A DNA stretch of 35,791 bases from Dimargaris cristalligena (taxonomy: Eukaryota; Kickxellomycota; Dimargaritomycetes; Dimargaritales; Dimargaritaceae), in NCBI GenBank assembly GCA_027576995.1, contig JANBQC010000271.1, positions 1 through 35,791 on the forward strand, given 5' to 3'. A model generated the notes under the pieces. The model ran no database searches. It was not told the origin of the DNA and worked only from the letters and a program-made list of their open reading frames with translations. A program made the translations under genes and the position numbers. Shown one piece after another: positions 1 to 9,771 of the stretch (position 1 is its first letter; every line of letters begins with the position of its first letter).

Positions 1-76
1 CAGGGGCATACTTCCGATAAGTGCGAAAAATAGATAAAAAATAAAAGTAGGTAAAAAATGTGGTAAGTTCACCACA
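1..76 (+). repeat. R2 repeat, copy 1, with terminal hairpin
   Basis: These 76 bases are closely repeated at 4191-4266. Both copies begin CAGGGGC, run through an A-rich middle (GATAAAAAATAAAAGTAGG is shared) and end in a short palindrome. Here the hairpin is TGTGGT (59-64) and ACCACA (71-76) around a 6-nt loop. The similarity stops right after the hairpin, so this is probably an element terminus. No coding capacity is seen and the element class is unknown. The copy starts at the first base of the window, so the element may extend further left. Confidence 0.6.
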
Positions 77-1102
77 CTGTCCCTTTCAGCTCAATGAATA
101 TACTATTAGTTGTTAGTGAAACATTGGCCCCATCACCTTTAGGCTGTGCCTGATAGAGTGCAATTCCCCTCAATCCTACCACCGCATTCAATTGATTAAG
201 ACCAGAGTTAATTGGTAGTGCAATTATATGAGGCCATTATTATAAAACTACTAACATCTTCTTACTATGATAAATCCCAAGTAAAAGCAATAAATCACTT
301 ATGAATTGCTGCTGAGCACAGGAATTTTGAATACCTATTTTATTAATGAACTTCCTTATTCTCATACATCACTACTTTCTTTGCAAACCCCCTTTTTTTC
401 TCGCATTTCAGACTTTTTTTCCTACCGTATATCCCAATATTATTATAAACTCTTCAAAATACACGATTGTCCCAGGCATATCTACCTATTTATTCGCAAT
501 TAATGATGAATCTAGCCACCCGGTATTTGTTTACAGTAATTATCAGTGCAGTATCGTCCCATTTAGCCATTTATATTCTATTCAGATAGTAACCAGTGGC
601 CGATTATCGCTTATCAATCAAATTAATTACTTGCCTCATCAGAAATAATGATATCATATGAATTTTCCCGAATGGTGAATACTGCCAATAGCTCTGAATC
701 CTAAAGTATAGCACAACCACAATTTCCCTATATAAAAACCCATAGTTCCAACATACTTGGAAGAGCAAAGTTACCAGTAACAGGTAAACCCTGAATAAAT
801 ACTGATATTATTATATATTGTTGCCAATTTTTGCCAAATTATCAGTCGGGGGTGAAGTCCGAGTAACCATTGATGCCTACAAAGCCCGTCTTTTAGTACT
901 ACAATGTTCACAGTTATTTCATAATTATTTCAATTATACGATAAATAGCCATTCATAGCTTCAATTTATTATATTTTGTATTTATTGCTACCGCCCCACC
1001 TGCCGGCCAGACTGCCGTCTTACTGGCAAACCATAATTGACCCACCGTCGAGCGGCCCGACTTTCAACCGCCATGAAATGACCCCCAACTCTACTGATTC
1101 GC
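77..1102. other. AT-rich intergenic stretch
   Basis: No supported gene. Two short overlapping plus-strand open frames (306-503 and 346-648) have AT-driven composition, no motif and no clear splice context, and are treated as chance. TTTATT at 965-970 and 981-986 reads AATAAA on the minus strand and may serve the gene ending at 1103. Confidence 0.5.
981..986 (-). terminator. Candidate poly(A) signal AATAAA for the small secreted-protein gene
   Basis: AATAAA on the minus strand about 117 nt past the stop codon at 1103. A second copy lies at 965-970. Position and sequence fit a cleavage and polyadenylation signal, but this is inference from the hexamer alone. Confidence 0.35.
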
Positions 1103-1390
1103 CTATTTCCTAGGCATGGGTTGGTATATATCTTTGTGGGGGGGCTGTTCGATTGGATTATTTTGCATAGTGACTGTAGTTGTACTTTTCTTCTTGAGAG
1201 CTGAGGGCTGACTCTTCTCCGGAGGAGGTACAGATTGACTGGCACCTCCTTTCACGAAATTTTTGGTTCTAGTGAAGACTTTACCAAGTGATTGCCTGAC
1301 GCCAGGATGGGGTTGCGGTATGGGTGAGGCCGCCACAAGAATGGCACCAATCAGTGTGGTGGAAATAAGCAGCTGGCTAAAGTTGACCAT
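1103..1390 (-). CDS. Small putative secreted protein, 95 aa
   Basis: Single-exon frame starting at an ATG in a good context after a long pyrimidine-rich leader, as is common for fungal mRNAs. Residues 1 to about 22 form a classic signal peptide: short polar start, hydrophobic core ISTTLIGAILVAA, then SPIP as the likely cleavage zone. The mature part of about 70 residues is basic and low in complexity (KKKSTTTVT near residue 68) with prolines and no cysteine, so it is not a typical disulphide-rich effector. No homologous family was recognised. It stands alone in repeat-rich DNA. A secreted small protein or a short precursor peptide are both possible; the function is not known. The main doubt is that expression is unproven. 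Confidence 0.6.
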   Translation of the reverse strand: MVNFSQLLISTTLIGAILVAASPIPQPHPGVRQSLGKVFTRTKNFVKGGASQSVPPPEKSQPSALKKKSTTTVTMQNNPIEQPPHKDIYQPMPRK

Positions 1391-2843
1391 GTTGGAGGTA
1401 GTAGAGGAGAGGAAGGATAGAAAGGGTGTAATGTAATGGAAAGGTGAAGTGGAAGAGCTATAGCCGTCTCAATGTAGGGCAATAATAATGTATGATGATG
1501 GTTGTGCAGAGGAAGTAGATTGTAAATGGTATGGATAGAAAATAGAAGTGAGGCGCCGGCTAGGATATTTAAATGGTTGTATGGCAATTAAGCGCCAGAC
1601 TGAACTAGGTAGACCTCCTATTATTTATCAGCAACCTTAACCTGGCCAAGCCACTGGATATCCTTCTTACAGCCTCAGGGGACTCCTCCTGGTGTATCGT
1701 AGGCGAACTGTCGCCTAATAACCGCCAGTATCTCACTTGCCTCCCTGCTATCTTGTCTCTTAGGGTATAACAAAGGGGTTGATACTACACCGATCTACGG
1801 GTAGCCCTTGGTATTCAAGAGTCGGGGGTCATCGAATACCCTATTTTTTGCCCTCCTCTTGTTTCTGGTTGAACAGCCTGGCGGATGCCTAGCACATCTC
1901 AATCCTCACAGGCCACCGATGCTAGTCGCCTATAAGATTATCCGCCAAGTATACCCCGGTTTCCATAGTATAATGAGTATTGGCAATCGAGTTTGGGGTC
2001 CAGCCATTGTCATACATGTTGAATTGTCCCTTCTCAAAGACAGCAATGAACGAAACAATTGGTTTCTCTCATATTGCTCCTTTGGCTATGGTTTATGGGC
2101 AGATTACTCGTTCTATTCCTCCCGTCTGCCTTGGATGTATTTCAATACAGTATTACCTCTTACCCAGAAATAAACCGCTGGGATTATCCAGCTAATTTAC
2201 TTACATTTTAATCAGTCAATCATTAACATATTCAACAAAAGATATACATTAAATATAGACCAGCCTATTTGACCCTGGCATCCCCCTGTATCATCCCTTG
2301 TCTTCATCCCGTCTTTTCATCCTAATCACTCCTAAATACGACGAGCCCCTAATAGCTGTCAATGCCGGTGTATTAACACTTCCCCATTTATATGGTGCCA
2401 ACACTACATTGACATGTCTAATGGGCTAGAGTAAGTTGTGACCGAGGTGACTTGGCAAGAAAATATAGACTTCTATATAATGTCTTTAGACCTATTTTCT
2501 CTAAACTCACTAATAATACATTTCTATAGTCAAATAGTGAATTGCTCATAAATTTGTGAGTTATGACCAAAATACCTGAGGGAATGAATCTCTGCAGTGT
2601 ATTGGTAATGCCAACTAATAGTACATGGCTACATTATGACTGTGACTAGCAGTTGGTATTAGTTGTATGTGGGAAGGAATATATACTCAATGAATACCCT
2701 ATTGGAATGGAAAATTTGAGGGTAAATATAAGTGCCTTCAAATATAACTATAAGGACTTTAAAGAAGAGAGAAAGAACTGCAAGGGACAAAGCTAGTTGC
2801 CCACAGTTGGTTTTATTAAGTTAAAAATAGCAGAAATAATTAT
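1391..2843. other. AT-rich intergenic stretch with an uninterpreted open frame
   Basis: The stretch carries the leader of the 1103-1390 gene and then mostly featureless AT-rich DNA. One plus-strand frame is open from 1808 to 2173. It starts at TTG, not ATG, and its early residues look like a signal peptide (NTLFFALLLFLVEQPGG). A second overlapping frame (1980-2195) also looks somewhat protein-like. Neither shows a clean start, a family motif or unambiguous splice sites, so neither is called a gene. They may be remnants of a decayed secreted-protein gene. Confidence 0.35.
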
Positions 2844-3243
2844 TGCCTGGGTTAACTACTCTTAGTCCATCAAGAGTCCCAAGGATAGGCTTCCAACTGT
2901 AGGCTGGGCTTAAACTCAGCCAAGTGGGCTACTAGCATCAGATACAGGGTTAGTATTAACTAATAAAGACTTAGGTAGTCAGCTATGCAAGGATGTGCAG
3001 CAAGCACACTTACTGGCCAGCACAGGGGGGGTGAGTGTATACAGAGTTTATTAAAGTAAACTGGGGGGTGAAAATAAGCTAAGGAATCTAACTGGTCCCA
3101 ATGGGGGGCTGGTTATATATATATATGGGGGAAGACTCTAAAGGGAGGTCCCTGAAGGAAGATACTACTAAGATAACTAATGGATTAAATACTAACCAGA
3201 CAGTGTAAGGGTATGGAAGACTCTGCTGGGAACTGAAAGAGTT
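2844..3243 (+). repeat. R1 repeat, copy A
   Basis: About 400 bp with strong similarity to 5350-5750 (same orientation), to 3622-3715 (partial) and to the reverse complement of 4267-4592. Shared landmarks are the block CCTGGGTTAACTACTC, then TTAGTCCATCAAGAGTCC, a GTTTATTAAAGTAAACT block, a TATATATA run and a late GGGAACTG block. In the opposite orientation the element has a TATA run followed by AATAAA about 65 bp later, the usual layout of a fungal LTR. It is therefore best described as LTR-like. Confidence 0.65.
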
Positions 3244-3621
3244 ATTAGATCAGCCCAGGAGTGATTAAATGGGAACTCCAGAGTCTGGAAACAGAATGGT
3301 TATATTATATAAGATAATCCCATAATACTGGGGGTGACTATGGGAAGGTTAGTATGGTGCTATAAGGCCTAATAAGGGTGGTTGGTCATTATTTCCAGAT
3401 TAAGCTAGATTAAAAGGGCTAACAATGATAATTAGGACAAAGTCCAGAGTATAGGATGATATAATCATAGAAAGAATATAGTCCTGAGTATAATATGAAC
3501 CAATCAGAGAGATGGAATCAGTGGGATGGGGGAAATGAATTTCTAATATACCTACCCTTAAAGTTATCTACCCCCTCTATTACTATTTGGGAATAAAAAT
3601 TAGAAGTTTTCATACCACCTG
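3244..3621. other. AT-rich intergenic stretch between R1 copies
   Basis: No gene or RNA was recognised. The sequence is purine-rich on the plus strand and may be decayed element sequence. Confidence 0.4.
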
Positions 3622-3715
3622 GGTTTACTACTCTTAGTCCATCAAGAATTCTAAGGATATGCTTTTTACAGCAGACAGGGCCCAGGCTTAGCTAAGTGGG
3701 TTACTTATTGTAAAG
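3622..3715 (+). repeat. R1 repeat, copy B (partial)
   Basis: Only the first 90-100 bp of the R1 element are present, beginning ACCTGGGTTTACTACTC and continuing through TTAGTCCATCAAGA and the AGCTAAGTGGG block. After this the similarity ends, so this is a truncated copy. Confidence 0.55.
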
Positions 3716-4190
3716 AACTGAACTCAAATCCTTGAAAACTGAACTTTATTTGAAAAGATAGATAATAAAAAGGGAAAGGTGATGATAGACTTGCTGTTCC
3801 AAGAGGTGGCAGCAAGGGGGAGTATTTATACTCAAAAGAGGAAGCCTAAATGAAAAGATAGATGAATAATAAAGAAAGGGAGAGAAGGTCCCAGAATATT
3901 GGATGACTAAGCAGAGGGAAAGGGAGGGGAGTTCCCAGACAATAGTATTAGTCATCACAAAGGATAGGTGATACTTGGGTAACTAATAAATTCAATATGA
4001 AATAATAGAAGGAAAAAGGGAAAGGGAGAAAGCTATTTTTAACTGAATTTTGAATAGGGGTGTAATTAGGCCAGGGGTGTATTATAGATAAGGGTATAAA
4101 ATATAATAATAGAAAAAATCCTATAATAATGAAAATGGAGGAAAAATGACTATACTCATCAGGGGCAGGGGCAGGGGCTTATTCACTTGT
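3716..4190. other. Purine-rich AT-rich stretch, no gene
   Basis: A 70-codon minus-strand frame (3746-3958) arises in low-complexity sequence and has no start context or motif worth calling. At 4159-4177 there is a short direct repeat of GGGGCA units just before the R2 copy. Confidence 0.4.
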
Positions 4191-4266
4191 CAGGGGCTCA
4201 CTTCCAATAAATACAAAAAACAGATAAAAAATAAAAGTAGGTAAAAAATGTGGTAGGTTTACCACA
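4191..4266 (+). repeat. R2 repeat, copy 2, with terminal hairpin
   Basis: Second copy of the 76-bp sequence at window position 1. It ends in a perfect 7-bp hairpin, TGTGGTA (4249-4255), loop GGTT, TACCACA (4260-4266). It abuts the inverted R1 copy that starts at 4267, so the two repeats may belong to one composite or nested element. Confidence 0.65.
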
Positions 4267-4592
4267 GTAATATCTTCCTTCAGGGACCTTCCTTTGGAGT
4301 CATCCCCTGTGTATATATAACTGGCCCTCACTGGGACCAGTTAGATCCCTTAGCATATTCTCATTACCCTATTTACCTTAATAAACCCTATATATGCTTA
4401 CCCCCTCATATTAGCTAGTAAATGTACCCACTGCATGTCCCTTGTATAGCTGATTGCATAGGCCTTTATTGGTTAGTATCATACCTGTACCTAATACTAG
4501 TAACCTTCTTGGCTAAGTCTAAGCCCCACCTACTATTAGAAGCCTATCCTTAGGACTCTTGATAGACTAAAAATGGTTAACTCAGGTAATAT
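4267..4592 (-). repeat. R1 repeat, copy C (inverted)
   Basis: Reverse complement of the R1 family; the TAGTCTATCAAGAGTCC block is read on the minus strand near 4555-4575. On the plus strand it shows TATATATAA near 4310 and AATAAACCC near 4380, a promoter-then-poly(A) arrangement as in LTRs. The two ends carry short inverted AGTAATAT sequences. The distal part found in copies A and D is missing, apparently replaced by R2. Confidence 0.6.
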
Positions 4593-4944
4593 TACTATTC
4601 TTATTTCTTTTATTATTTTATTTGTTTATATTTGAAGTTTTGGTAGCCCCAAGTATTAAGTTTATTATAAAATTTATATATATATTTTTTATCAACCGAT
4701 AACACAATAACACCCAAGATAATGGTATATAATGCAATGGACAACAGAGAACCCAGGGGTAACTTCCCCAAAGTTGCCTTGGTCTTGGCCCCCTTGAAAC
4801 AGATCAAGCCCAACCCTCCACATCACTTGACTAAGATAGTTAAACTATCTGGGGACAGTAAACTGGAGATTTCTCCTACTGCTAACCCTCCAAAGGACAT
4901 TCCAGCAGAGCCCCTCAAAATATTGGCATCATACTTAATATATA
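4593..4944. other. AT-rich intergenic stretch
   Basis: Two opposing short frames (4613-4813 minus, 4722-5039 plus) overlap each other in AT-rich DNA. No motif, splice signal or start context supports either. Confidence 0.35.
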
Positions 4945-5349
4945 GATCTATTATTGTTTCTCTGTCTTACTTCCACTGTAAATCCTATATAGCCAACATC
5001 ACCGCATACTGTAAGGTGAACCAAATGCTCAATCACTAAAAATAATGCAGTTTGCTCATTAATATATTATTCATATACTGTTTGGGGTATCTTTACATCA
5101 AAAGTACCAAGATAACACTTTCCTCCCCTAAATATTTTATAGTATATGATTAGCATTTTGGACTAGAAGTTATATAATGTTAAGCATATATCCACTAAGA
5201 TTAATTAATATGACCTCTATTATCATACCACTAAACTTAATTTTATCCACAATTTACCTCTTAGTATCTAATAAACATTAAATGATATCTCTAATTGTGG
5301 ATGGGTTATAACAAAAACCAATAATAAATTACCCATCTTGAAGGCTGTG

Positions 5350-5750
5350 TCACCTGGGTTATCCACTCTTAGTCCATCAAGAGTCCCAGGGGTAGGCTTC
5401 TAATGATAGGCGGGGCTTAGGCTTAGCTAAGCAGGCAACTAGTGTTAGGTATGGTCTGGTACTAACCCAATAAAGGCAGGTGGGGTATAGCTATGTAAGG
5501 GACATGTAGTGATGCACACTTACTGGTCAGTATAAGAGCGGGTGAGCATATATGGAGTTTATTGAGTAAACTAAGGAGGGAATAATAAGCTGGGGCTCCT
5601 AACCAGTCCCAATGGGGCCCAGTTATATATATGCAGGGGACTACTCCAGAGGGAGGTTCCAAGGGAAGAACTATATAATTAAACTATTGATAAGTAAGCT
5701 AGTCAGCCAGTCCTTGTATTGGGAAGACTTTCATGGGAACTGGAAGTCTC
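5350..5750 (+). repeat. R1 repeat, copy D
   Basis: Full-length match to copy A at 2844-3243, starting CACCTGGGTTATCCACTC and ending around GGGAACTGGAAGTC. It lies inside copy 1 of the large duplication and is absent from copy 2 at the matching place, so it arrived after the duplication or replaced part of it. The sequence present in copy 2 at about 8975-9141 has no counterpart here. Confidence 0.65.
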
Positions 5751-6012
5751 TACAATCTACTTTCCAGCTTTTTTACTAAGGACGTGCCAAAACATTTGCA
5801 ATACTATAATGGTTACATACCTTACCTATCTCTTTCCAAGGTTTACTAATCTCTTGCAGTATAATTCCCTTATTGATTTGATTGATTTATTATAATGTCC
5901 AAATGGATAGTTAGAATAAGAAAATGTTGATAGTTCCGGTATGACACCTATTAGCTATTGATGTTTAAATAATCATTTGGTTGACTGTGTTAAATGGAAG
6001 GACACTGTTCTT

Positions 6013-6231
6013 CTAGCGATGCTGATTATAGCAGGTCAGTCTTTGGAGAACAAAATTTGTAACGTCTTGGGGGCTAAGCCCCACAAAGCCACTCGATTCA
6101 ATAGTGTATGTCCAATAAATGGTATTGAAGCCTTTCATCACTGATGCTACACCATTGGGCCACTCAACCTCATTTTCATTGTCAAGACCTTGTACCACAC
6201 CAATAGTAACTGTCCCACTGACAGCATACAC
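6013..6231 (-). CDS. Exon-like frame, copy 1, intact (73 codons with stop)
   Basis: On the minus strand a TTTTGCAG acceptor at 6239-6232 is followed directly by an open frame, beginning VYAVSGTVTIGVVQG and ending LTCYNQHR before TAG. It looks like the last exon of a small protein with a conserved-looking glycine/asparagine-rich middle (LDNENEVEWPNGV). The matching exon in the second duplicate (9401-9619) has the same length but carries an internal stop. No family was recognised, and the upstream exon is not established. A frame above it at 6540-6385 could splice in phase at CAA/GTATAG, but that frame does not show selective constraint. Treat it as a hypothetical partial gene. Confidence 0.35.
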   Translation of the reverse strand: MYAVSGTVTIGVVQGLDNENEVEWPNGVASVMKGFNTIYWTYTIESSGFVGLSPQDVTNFVLQRLTCYNQHR

Positions 6232-6378
6232 CTGCAAAATATAAATTAAACCACAGACGCACTTTCATTTTGATATTTATTGAATATATAAACCTTTAAA
6301 ATATAACTAAGAAATCCCGAATTTAGTGGGGTATATAGAAAATAACCCTGCTATACTTGCAGGTACCCCCTGAGGGAC

Positions 6379-6537
6379 TCAGATGAGGGTGGGGAAAAGC
6401 GGAGGTGGTGGGGGACCTCCCTCCGGCAATAGGCGCTGGAAATCCGGCTTATGTACCGGATAATCCCTCCCCAGAATATGGGAGGGATCAATGGAATGAT
6501 CCCAGAGGAGGCTAGTAAGAATGTGATATATCTGCAT
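6379..6537 (-). CDS. Conserved small ORF, copy 1, 52 aa
   Basis: ATG at 6537, TGA at 6381-6379. The second duplicate has the same-length frame at 9930-9772 with both start and stop kept and no indels. The core HILGRDYPVHKPD is identical in the two copies, as is LPEGGPPPPPL. Within these two blocks nine base differences were counted, and all are synonymous, including a two-base AGG/CGA arginine change. A TATAAAAA box lies 145 bp upstream of the ATG in copy 1 and 141 bp in copy 2. This is direct comparative evidence for coding. The predicted product is short and proline-rich at the C-terminus, without a signal peptide, and has no recognised family. Upstream exons cannot be excluded, as CTACTGCAG precedes the ATG. 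Confidence 0.6.
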   Translation of the reverse strand: MQIYHILTSLLWDHSIDPSHILGRDYPVHKPDFQRLLPEGGPPPPPLFPTLI

Positions 6538-6681
6538 TCCTGCAGTAGACTGGCTTCAAAAACTTAGGGTTACTAGGGAGTGTAATATAAAACTCGTCCT
6601 TCTATTGTAACTTTGTTTATGACCAATGAATCCAATGAAATGAGTATGATCAGAAATTTGGAGAGAACGGGCCATTTGCTC

Positions 6682-6689
6682 TTTTTATA
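6682..6689 (-). promoter_or_regulatory. TATA box upstream of the 52-aa ORF, copy 1
   Basis: GGGATATAAAAAG on the minus strand is preserved at the matching place in copy 2 (10071-10078), although the surrounding sequence has diverged. The 145-bp distance to the ATG leaves room for a start site about 30 bp downstream and a leader of about 115 nt. Confidence 0.5.
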
Positions 6690-6999
6690 TCCCACTTGAT
6701 AGTATCAAAATTTAATAGGTGCTTAAGGTTACTATGGTAACTCATTCCAGAGTAGCTTAAGCATATGTAAGATATTTACGGGTTCTATAGTCGGACAATA
6801 GCCCTCCTATTCAAGATTAATATTTGGAATAGCATAGGAGACATCTACCAGCTTCACTATTTTCCTTTGTCTGACATTAAGCCTGAAGTTACAAAGTTAT
6901 TTAACAAAGGAGTCACCACTTGGTGTTTCTTTCACACATTGTGATGTCGTAGACAATCCATACAAGGATATTAAGAAATCTTAAAATGTTTTATTTTAG

Positions 7000-7101
7000 G
7001 GAGCCTGGACCATCACCGCCGAGGAACCTGACAATGCTCATACCATTGCCAGTATTATTCCTAATTCCTCATGGGAAAGAATCAACCGGCTATGTTATTA
7101 A
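7000..7101 (+). CDS. Exon-like frame on the plus strand, copy 1 (33 aa to stop)
   Basis: A TTTTATTTTAG acceptor ends at 6999 and is followed by an open frame with GC-rich, coding-like codons (GAWTITAEEPDNAH at the start, NRLCY at the end, then TAA). It looks like a terminal exon. In the second duplicate the matching sequence (10385 onward) has lost the acceptor by a deletion of about 24 bp and has a GAG to TAG change, so that copy is dead. The end RLCY faintly recalls the RLTCY near the end of the 6013-6231 frame on the other strand, but homology is not shown. Upstream exons were not identified. Confidence 0.25.
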   Translation, partial: GAWTITAEEPDNAHTIASIIPNSSWERINRLCY

Positions 7102-7943
7102 GGTGTGACCATTATGTCTGCTAAACGAGATACCACATGTCCGGCCTTTAATCACCCCATGATATACTCCTGGTATTGCGTCTCGAATTGTGAATATGTG
7201 ATTAACTGTCGATTGTGAACTATCTGTAGTGCATTCTAAACAAAAACCAACCATTGGACCCCCAAAAGTATAATAAAGGGCGAATATGTGTGAATTCTAA
7301 TACCGGCTGTATTTCTATGGTGTTGATGGATAAGGCAAAGGGTGGACCGGTGTACTAAGCGGAATGCAATCAGAAGGTTGTAAAGCAGCTTACGCCGTTT
7401 GTTTTCTGATGACTGTCATCTTAAATGTCTGAAGAATAGGTGTAGTTTCCTTCCTTATGGAGTTGGCCGAAACTACACTGTCTATACTAGTTTGGCACTG
7501 GCCCCGAATGAACTACTCACATGGCATGTCTTTACTCCCACTTGCATGATGATAAGGTAAAAATTGATGTTCCTGGGGGTGGATCAAACTAATACAAGTA
7601 GGTAAGTTAATGCGTGATCAATGGTGTGGTGAGAGTGTGGAATAACAGATAATAGTTAGCATATCTACCAACTTGGCTAAATGCCATAATTATAAAAAAA
7701 TAGCCCAATTCCCAAGGGAATATATACAGTGAACATGTTCCGAGAAACCCGCTTATAATTTCATATACAATGGTAGACTTCACCCGATAGCCTACCACAC
7801 GTTCAGACCCACTTGCCAATATTAATGCTTTCTAAGAAAATCCAATTCTTAAGTGATCTTTGCCCAAATAGCAACAACGTCCATAATATAGGCCCAATAT
7901 ATGGGCAACTGGTGTGGATATCAATATATTTATCTTGACATAC
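7102..7943. other. AT-rich spacer between the two duplicates
   Basis: No supported gene. A 70-codon minus-strand frame (7607-7819) has no motif or splice context. Confidence 0.4.
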
Positions 7944-8336
7944 AGACCTGTTATTTTTGTTCCCCTACGCTGTCGCCGTAAATCCTAGATAGCATATATC
8001 AACCTATACTGTAAGGCAAATTAGCTGCTCACCGTCAATATGAATAGTGTTTTGCTTATTAGTAAATCATACGGATGTTGTTTGAGGTATTTTTACATCC
8101 AAAGTACCAAGAAAACATACTCTTCCCCTTAACCTTTCAAAGTATATAATAAGTATATCGGACTAGAAGTTATACAATGTTAAACATATATCCACCAAGA
8201 TTAATTGATATGACCTCTATTATCCTAACACTAAGCGTATTTTCACTCACAATGCACCTCTCAGTATCTAATAACCATTTGGTTGTGTCCTGAATCACAG
8301 GGGGGTTATAACAAAAACTAACAATAAATTACCCAT

Positions 8337-8958
8337 TGTTGTGGTCGCACTTAATACCGCAAGGTAATATAGCCTGATAACCTTATCAGGGCCAACTGGA
8401 GCGGTCTCGGTCTGGTGGAAAAACTAAGGAAAACACGCACTCGGTGGGGACGATTCTTATCTGATCTTTAGATAGGGACAACTAGGGAAACCGGGGATCA
8501 CACAGGGATCCTTCTAGTGTACAGCAGATAAGGCACAATGAATGGGCTTGGGCCAAATGGATGATAGGGATAGAGCAAGACCAGTGGATTAAAATAACTA
8601 ACTGGTAAACTATACTTAGTGTAAAAACTGCCTTTTTATTAGGAGAATACTCAACGGGTATTTATATGAAATGTAATAAAGAAGGCCACCAATGTTGGCG
8701 GCTCTGAGAGTACTAAGTCTGGGGATACGCCCCAGACTTCTATAACTATAAGATCCTCGAGTTATGAATAAAAACTACGACTACTGAATATTGAATATAG
8801 AATATGGAATACTGGAAACAACGGCCTACCCATCGAATGGATTATAAATGGGTGGGAAAAGATGAAGACTGACCTTAGTGACGTTCTTCATCTTTTCTAA
8901 ACTAAAAATAGTTTGGCCGGGATATGCTATTAGGGATTAAGCAGACCCAGCCACAACA
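8337..8958 (+). mobile_element. Solo LTR, 622 bp, with TSD
   Basis: The element starts TGTTGTGG and ends CCACAACA, a perfect 8-bp terminal inverted repeat with the TG...CA ends of retroviral-type LTRs. It is flanked by the 4-bp direct repeat CCAT (8333-8336 and 8959-8962). Copy 1 of the duplication has the uninterrupted sequence ATTACCCATCTTGAAGGCTGT at 5327-5347, which is the empty site. AATAAA at 8675-8680 is a plausible LTR poly(A) signal in plus orientation. There is no internal coding region or second LTR in the window, so it is a solo LTR left by recombination. The superfamily (Ty3-like or Ty1-like) cannot be decided from this alone. Confidence 0.85.
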
Positions 8959-9400
8959 CCATCTTGAAGGCTGTATTGGAAAAGGTTTACACTTTGGTGC
9001 TTTTATTAACATAATAAGGACTATATATGTAAGTGTCGCATACGAGCCTACGGGATAGGCAACTATTAAACATTGGGAAATCTGGCCATATGTATAGATT
9101 AATAGTAAGGGAGATTTGCATATGTAAATCATCTAACATTAAATCTACTTTCCGGCTTTTTTACTAAGGACGTGCCAAAACATTTGCAATACTATAATGG
9201 TTACATACCTTACCTATCTCTTTCCAAGGTTTACTAATCCCTTGCAGCATAATTTCCTTATTGATGTGATTGATTTATTATAATGTCTAAATGGATAGTT
9301 AGAATAAGAAAATGCTAGTAATTCTGGTATGACACCTATTAGCTATTGATGTTTAAATAATTATTTAGTTGACTGTATTAAATGGAAGGACACTGTTCTT

Positions 9401-9619
9401 CTAGCGATGCTGATTATAGCAGGTCAGTCTTTGGAGAACAAAATTTGTAACGTCATGGGGGCTAAGCCCCACAAAGCCACTCAATTCAATAGTGTATGTC
9501 CAATGAATGGCATTGAAGCCTTTCACCACTGTTGCTACACCATTGGGTCGCCCAACCTCATTTTCATTGTCAAGATTTTATAGCACGCCAATACTAGCCA
9601 TCCCACCGGCAGCATACAG
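9401..9619 (-). pseudogene. Broken exon-like frame, copy 2
   Basis: Same length and end as the copy 1 frame at 6013-6231 but with an in-frame TAA at 9580-9578 (codon 14) and several amino-acid changes. The acceptor region also differs, ending GCGTTAG instead of TTTTGCAG. Most differences in its second half change the amino acid (for example Thr/Ala, Tyr/His, Ser/Leu), as expected for relaxed selection. Confidence 0.5.
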
Positions 9620-9771
9620 CTAACGCAATATAAATCAAACCACGAACGCACATTGATTTGATATTTATTTAACATATACTAGGTAAAAAAAATATACTAA
9701 AAATAGATCCCTGAAATTAAGGAGGATACAAAATAAAAACCTGCTGTGCTTGCAGGTGCCATCCGAGAGAC

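Larger units (their letters stand above)
4945..7101. repeat. Direct duplication, copy 1
   Basis: This segment aligns collinearly with about 7944-10467. Landmarks are the block around 4981 against 7981 (offset 3000), GTTATAACAAAAAC then ATTACCCAT near 5310-5337 against 8306-8336, and a near-identical run from about 5755 against 9142. It then diverges more but stays recognisable through about 7101 against 10467. Similarity is uneven: about 5755-6100 is visibly very close to its partner, while 6240-6990 differs at many more sites. Copy 1 contains an R1 element (5350-5750) at the place where copy 2 has other sequence. Confidence 0.8.

Noticed and set aside
6385..6540. Alternative frame (starting CRYITFLL) that could splice at CAA/GTATAG into the exon at 6231-6013
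   Set aside because: The splice would be in phase, but differences between the duplicates change many residues in this frame and are silent in the overlapping 52-aa frame. The donor is also lost in copy 2 (GTATAG to GCACAG).
6673..6675. ATG just after the TATA box as the start of the small gene, spliced to the 52-aa frame
   Set aside because: It lies only 7 bp from the TATA box, too close to be inside a transcript started from it, and the supposed donor is weak. The ATG at 6537 needs no splice.
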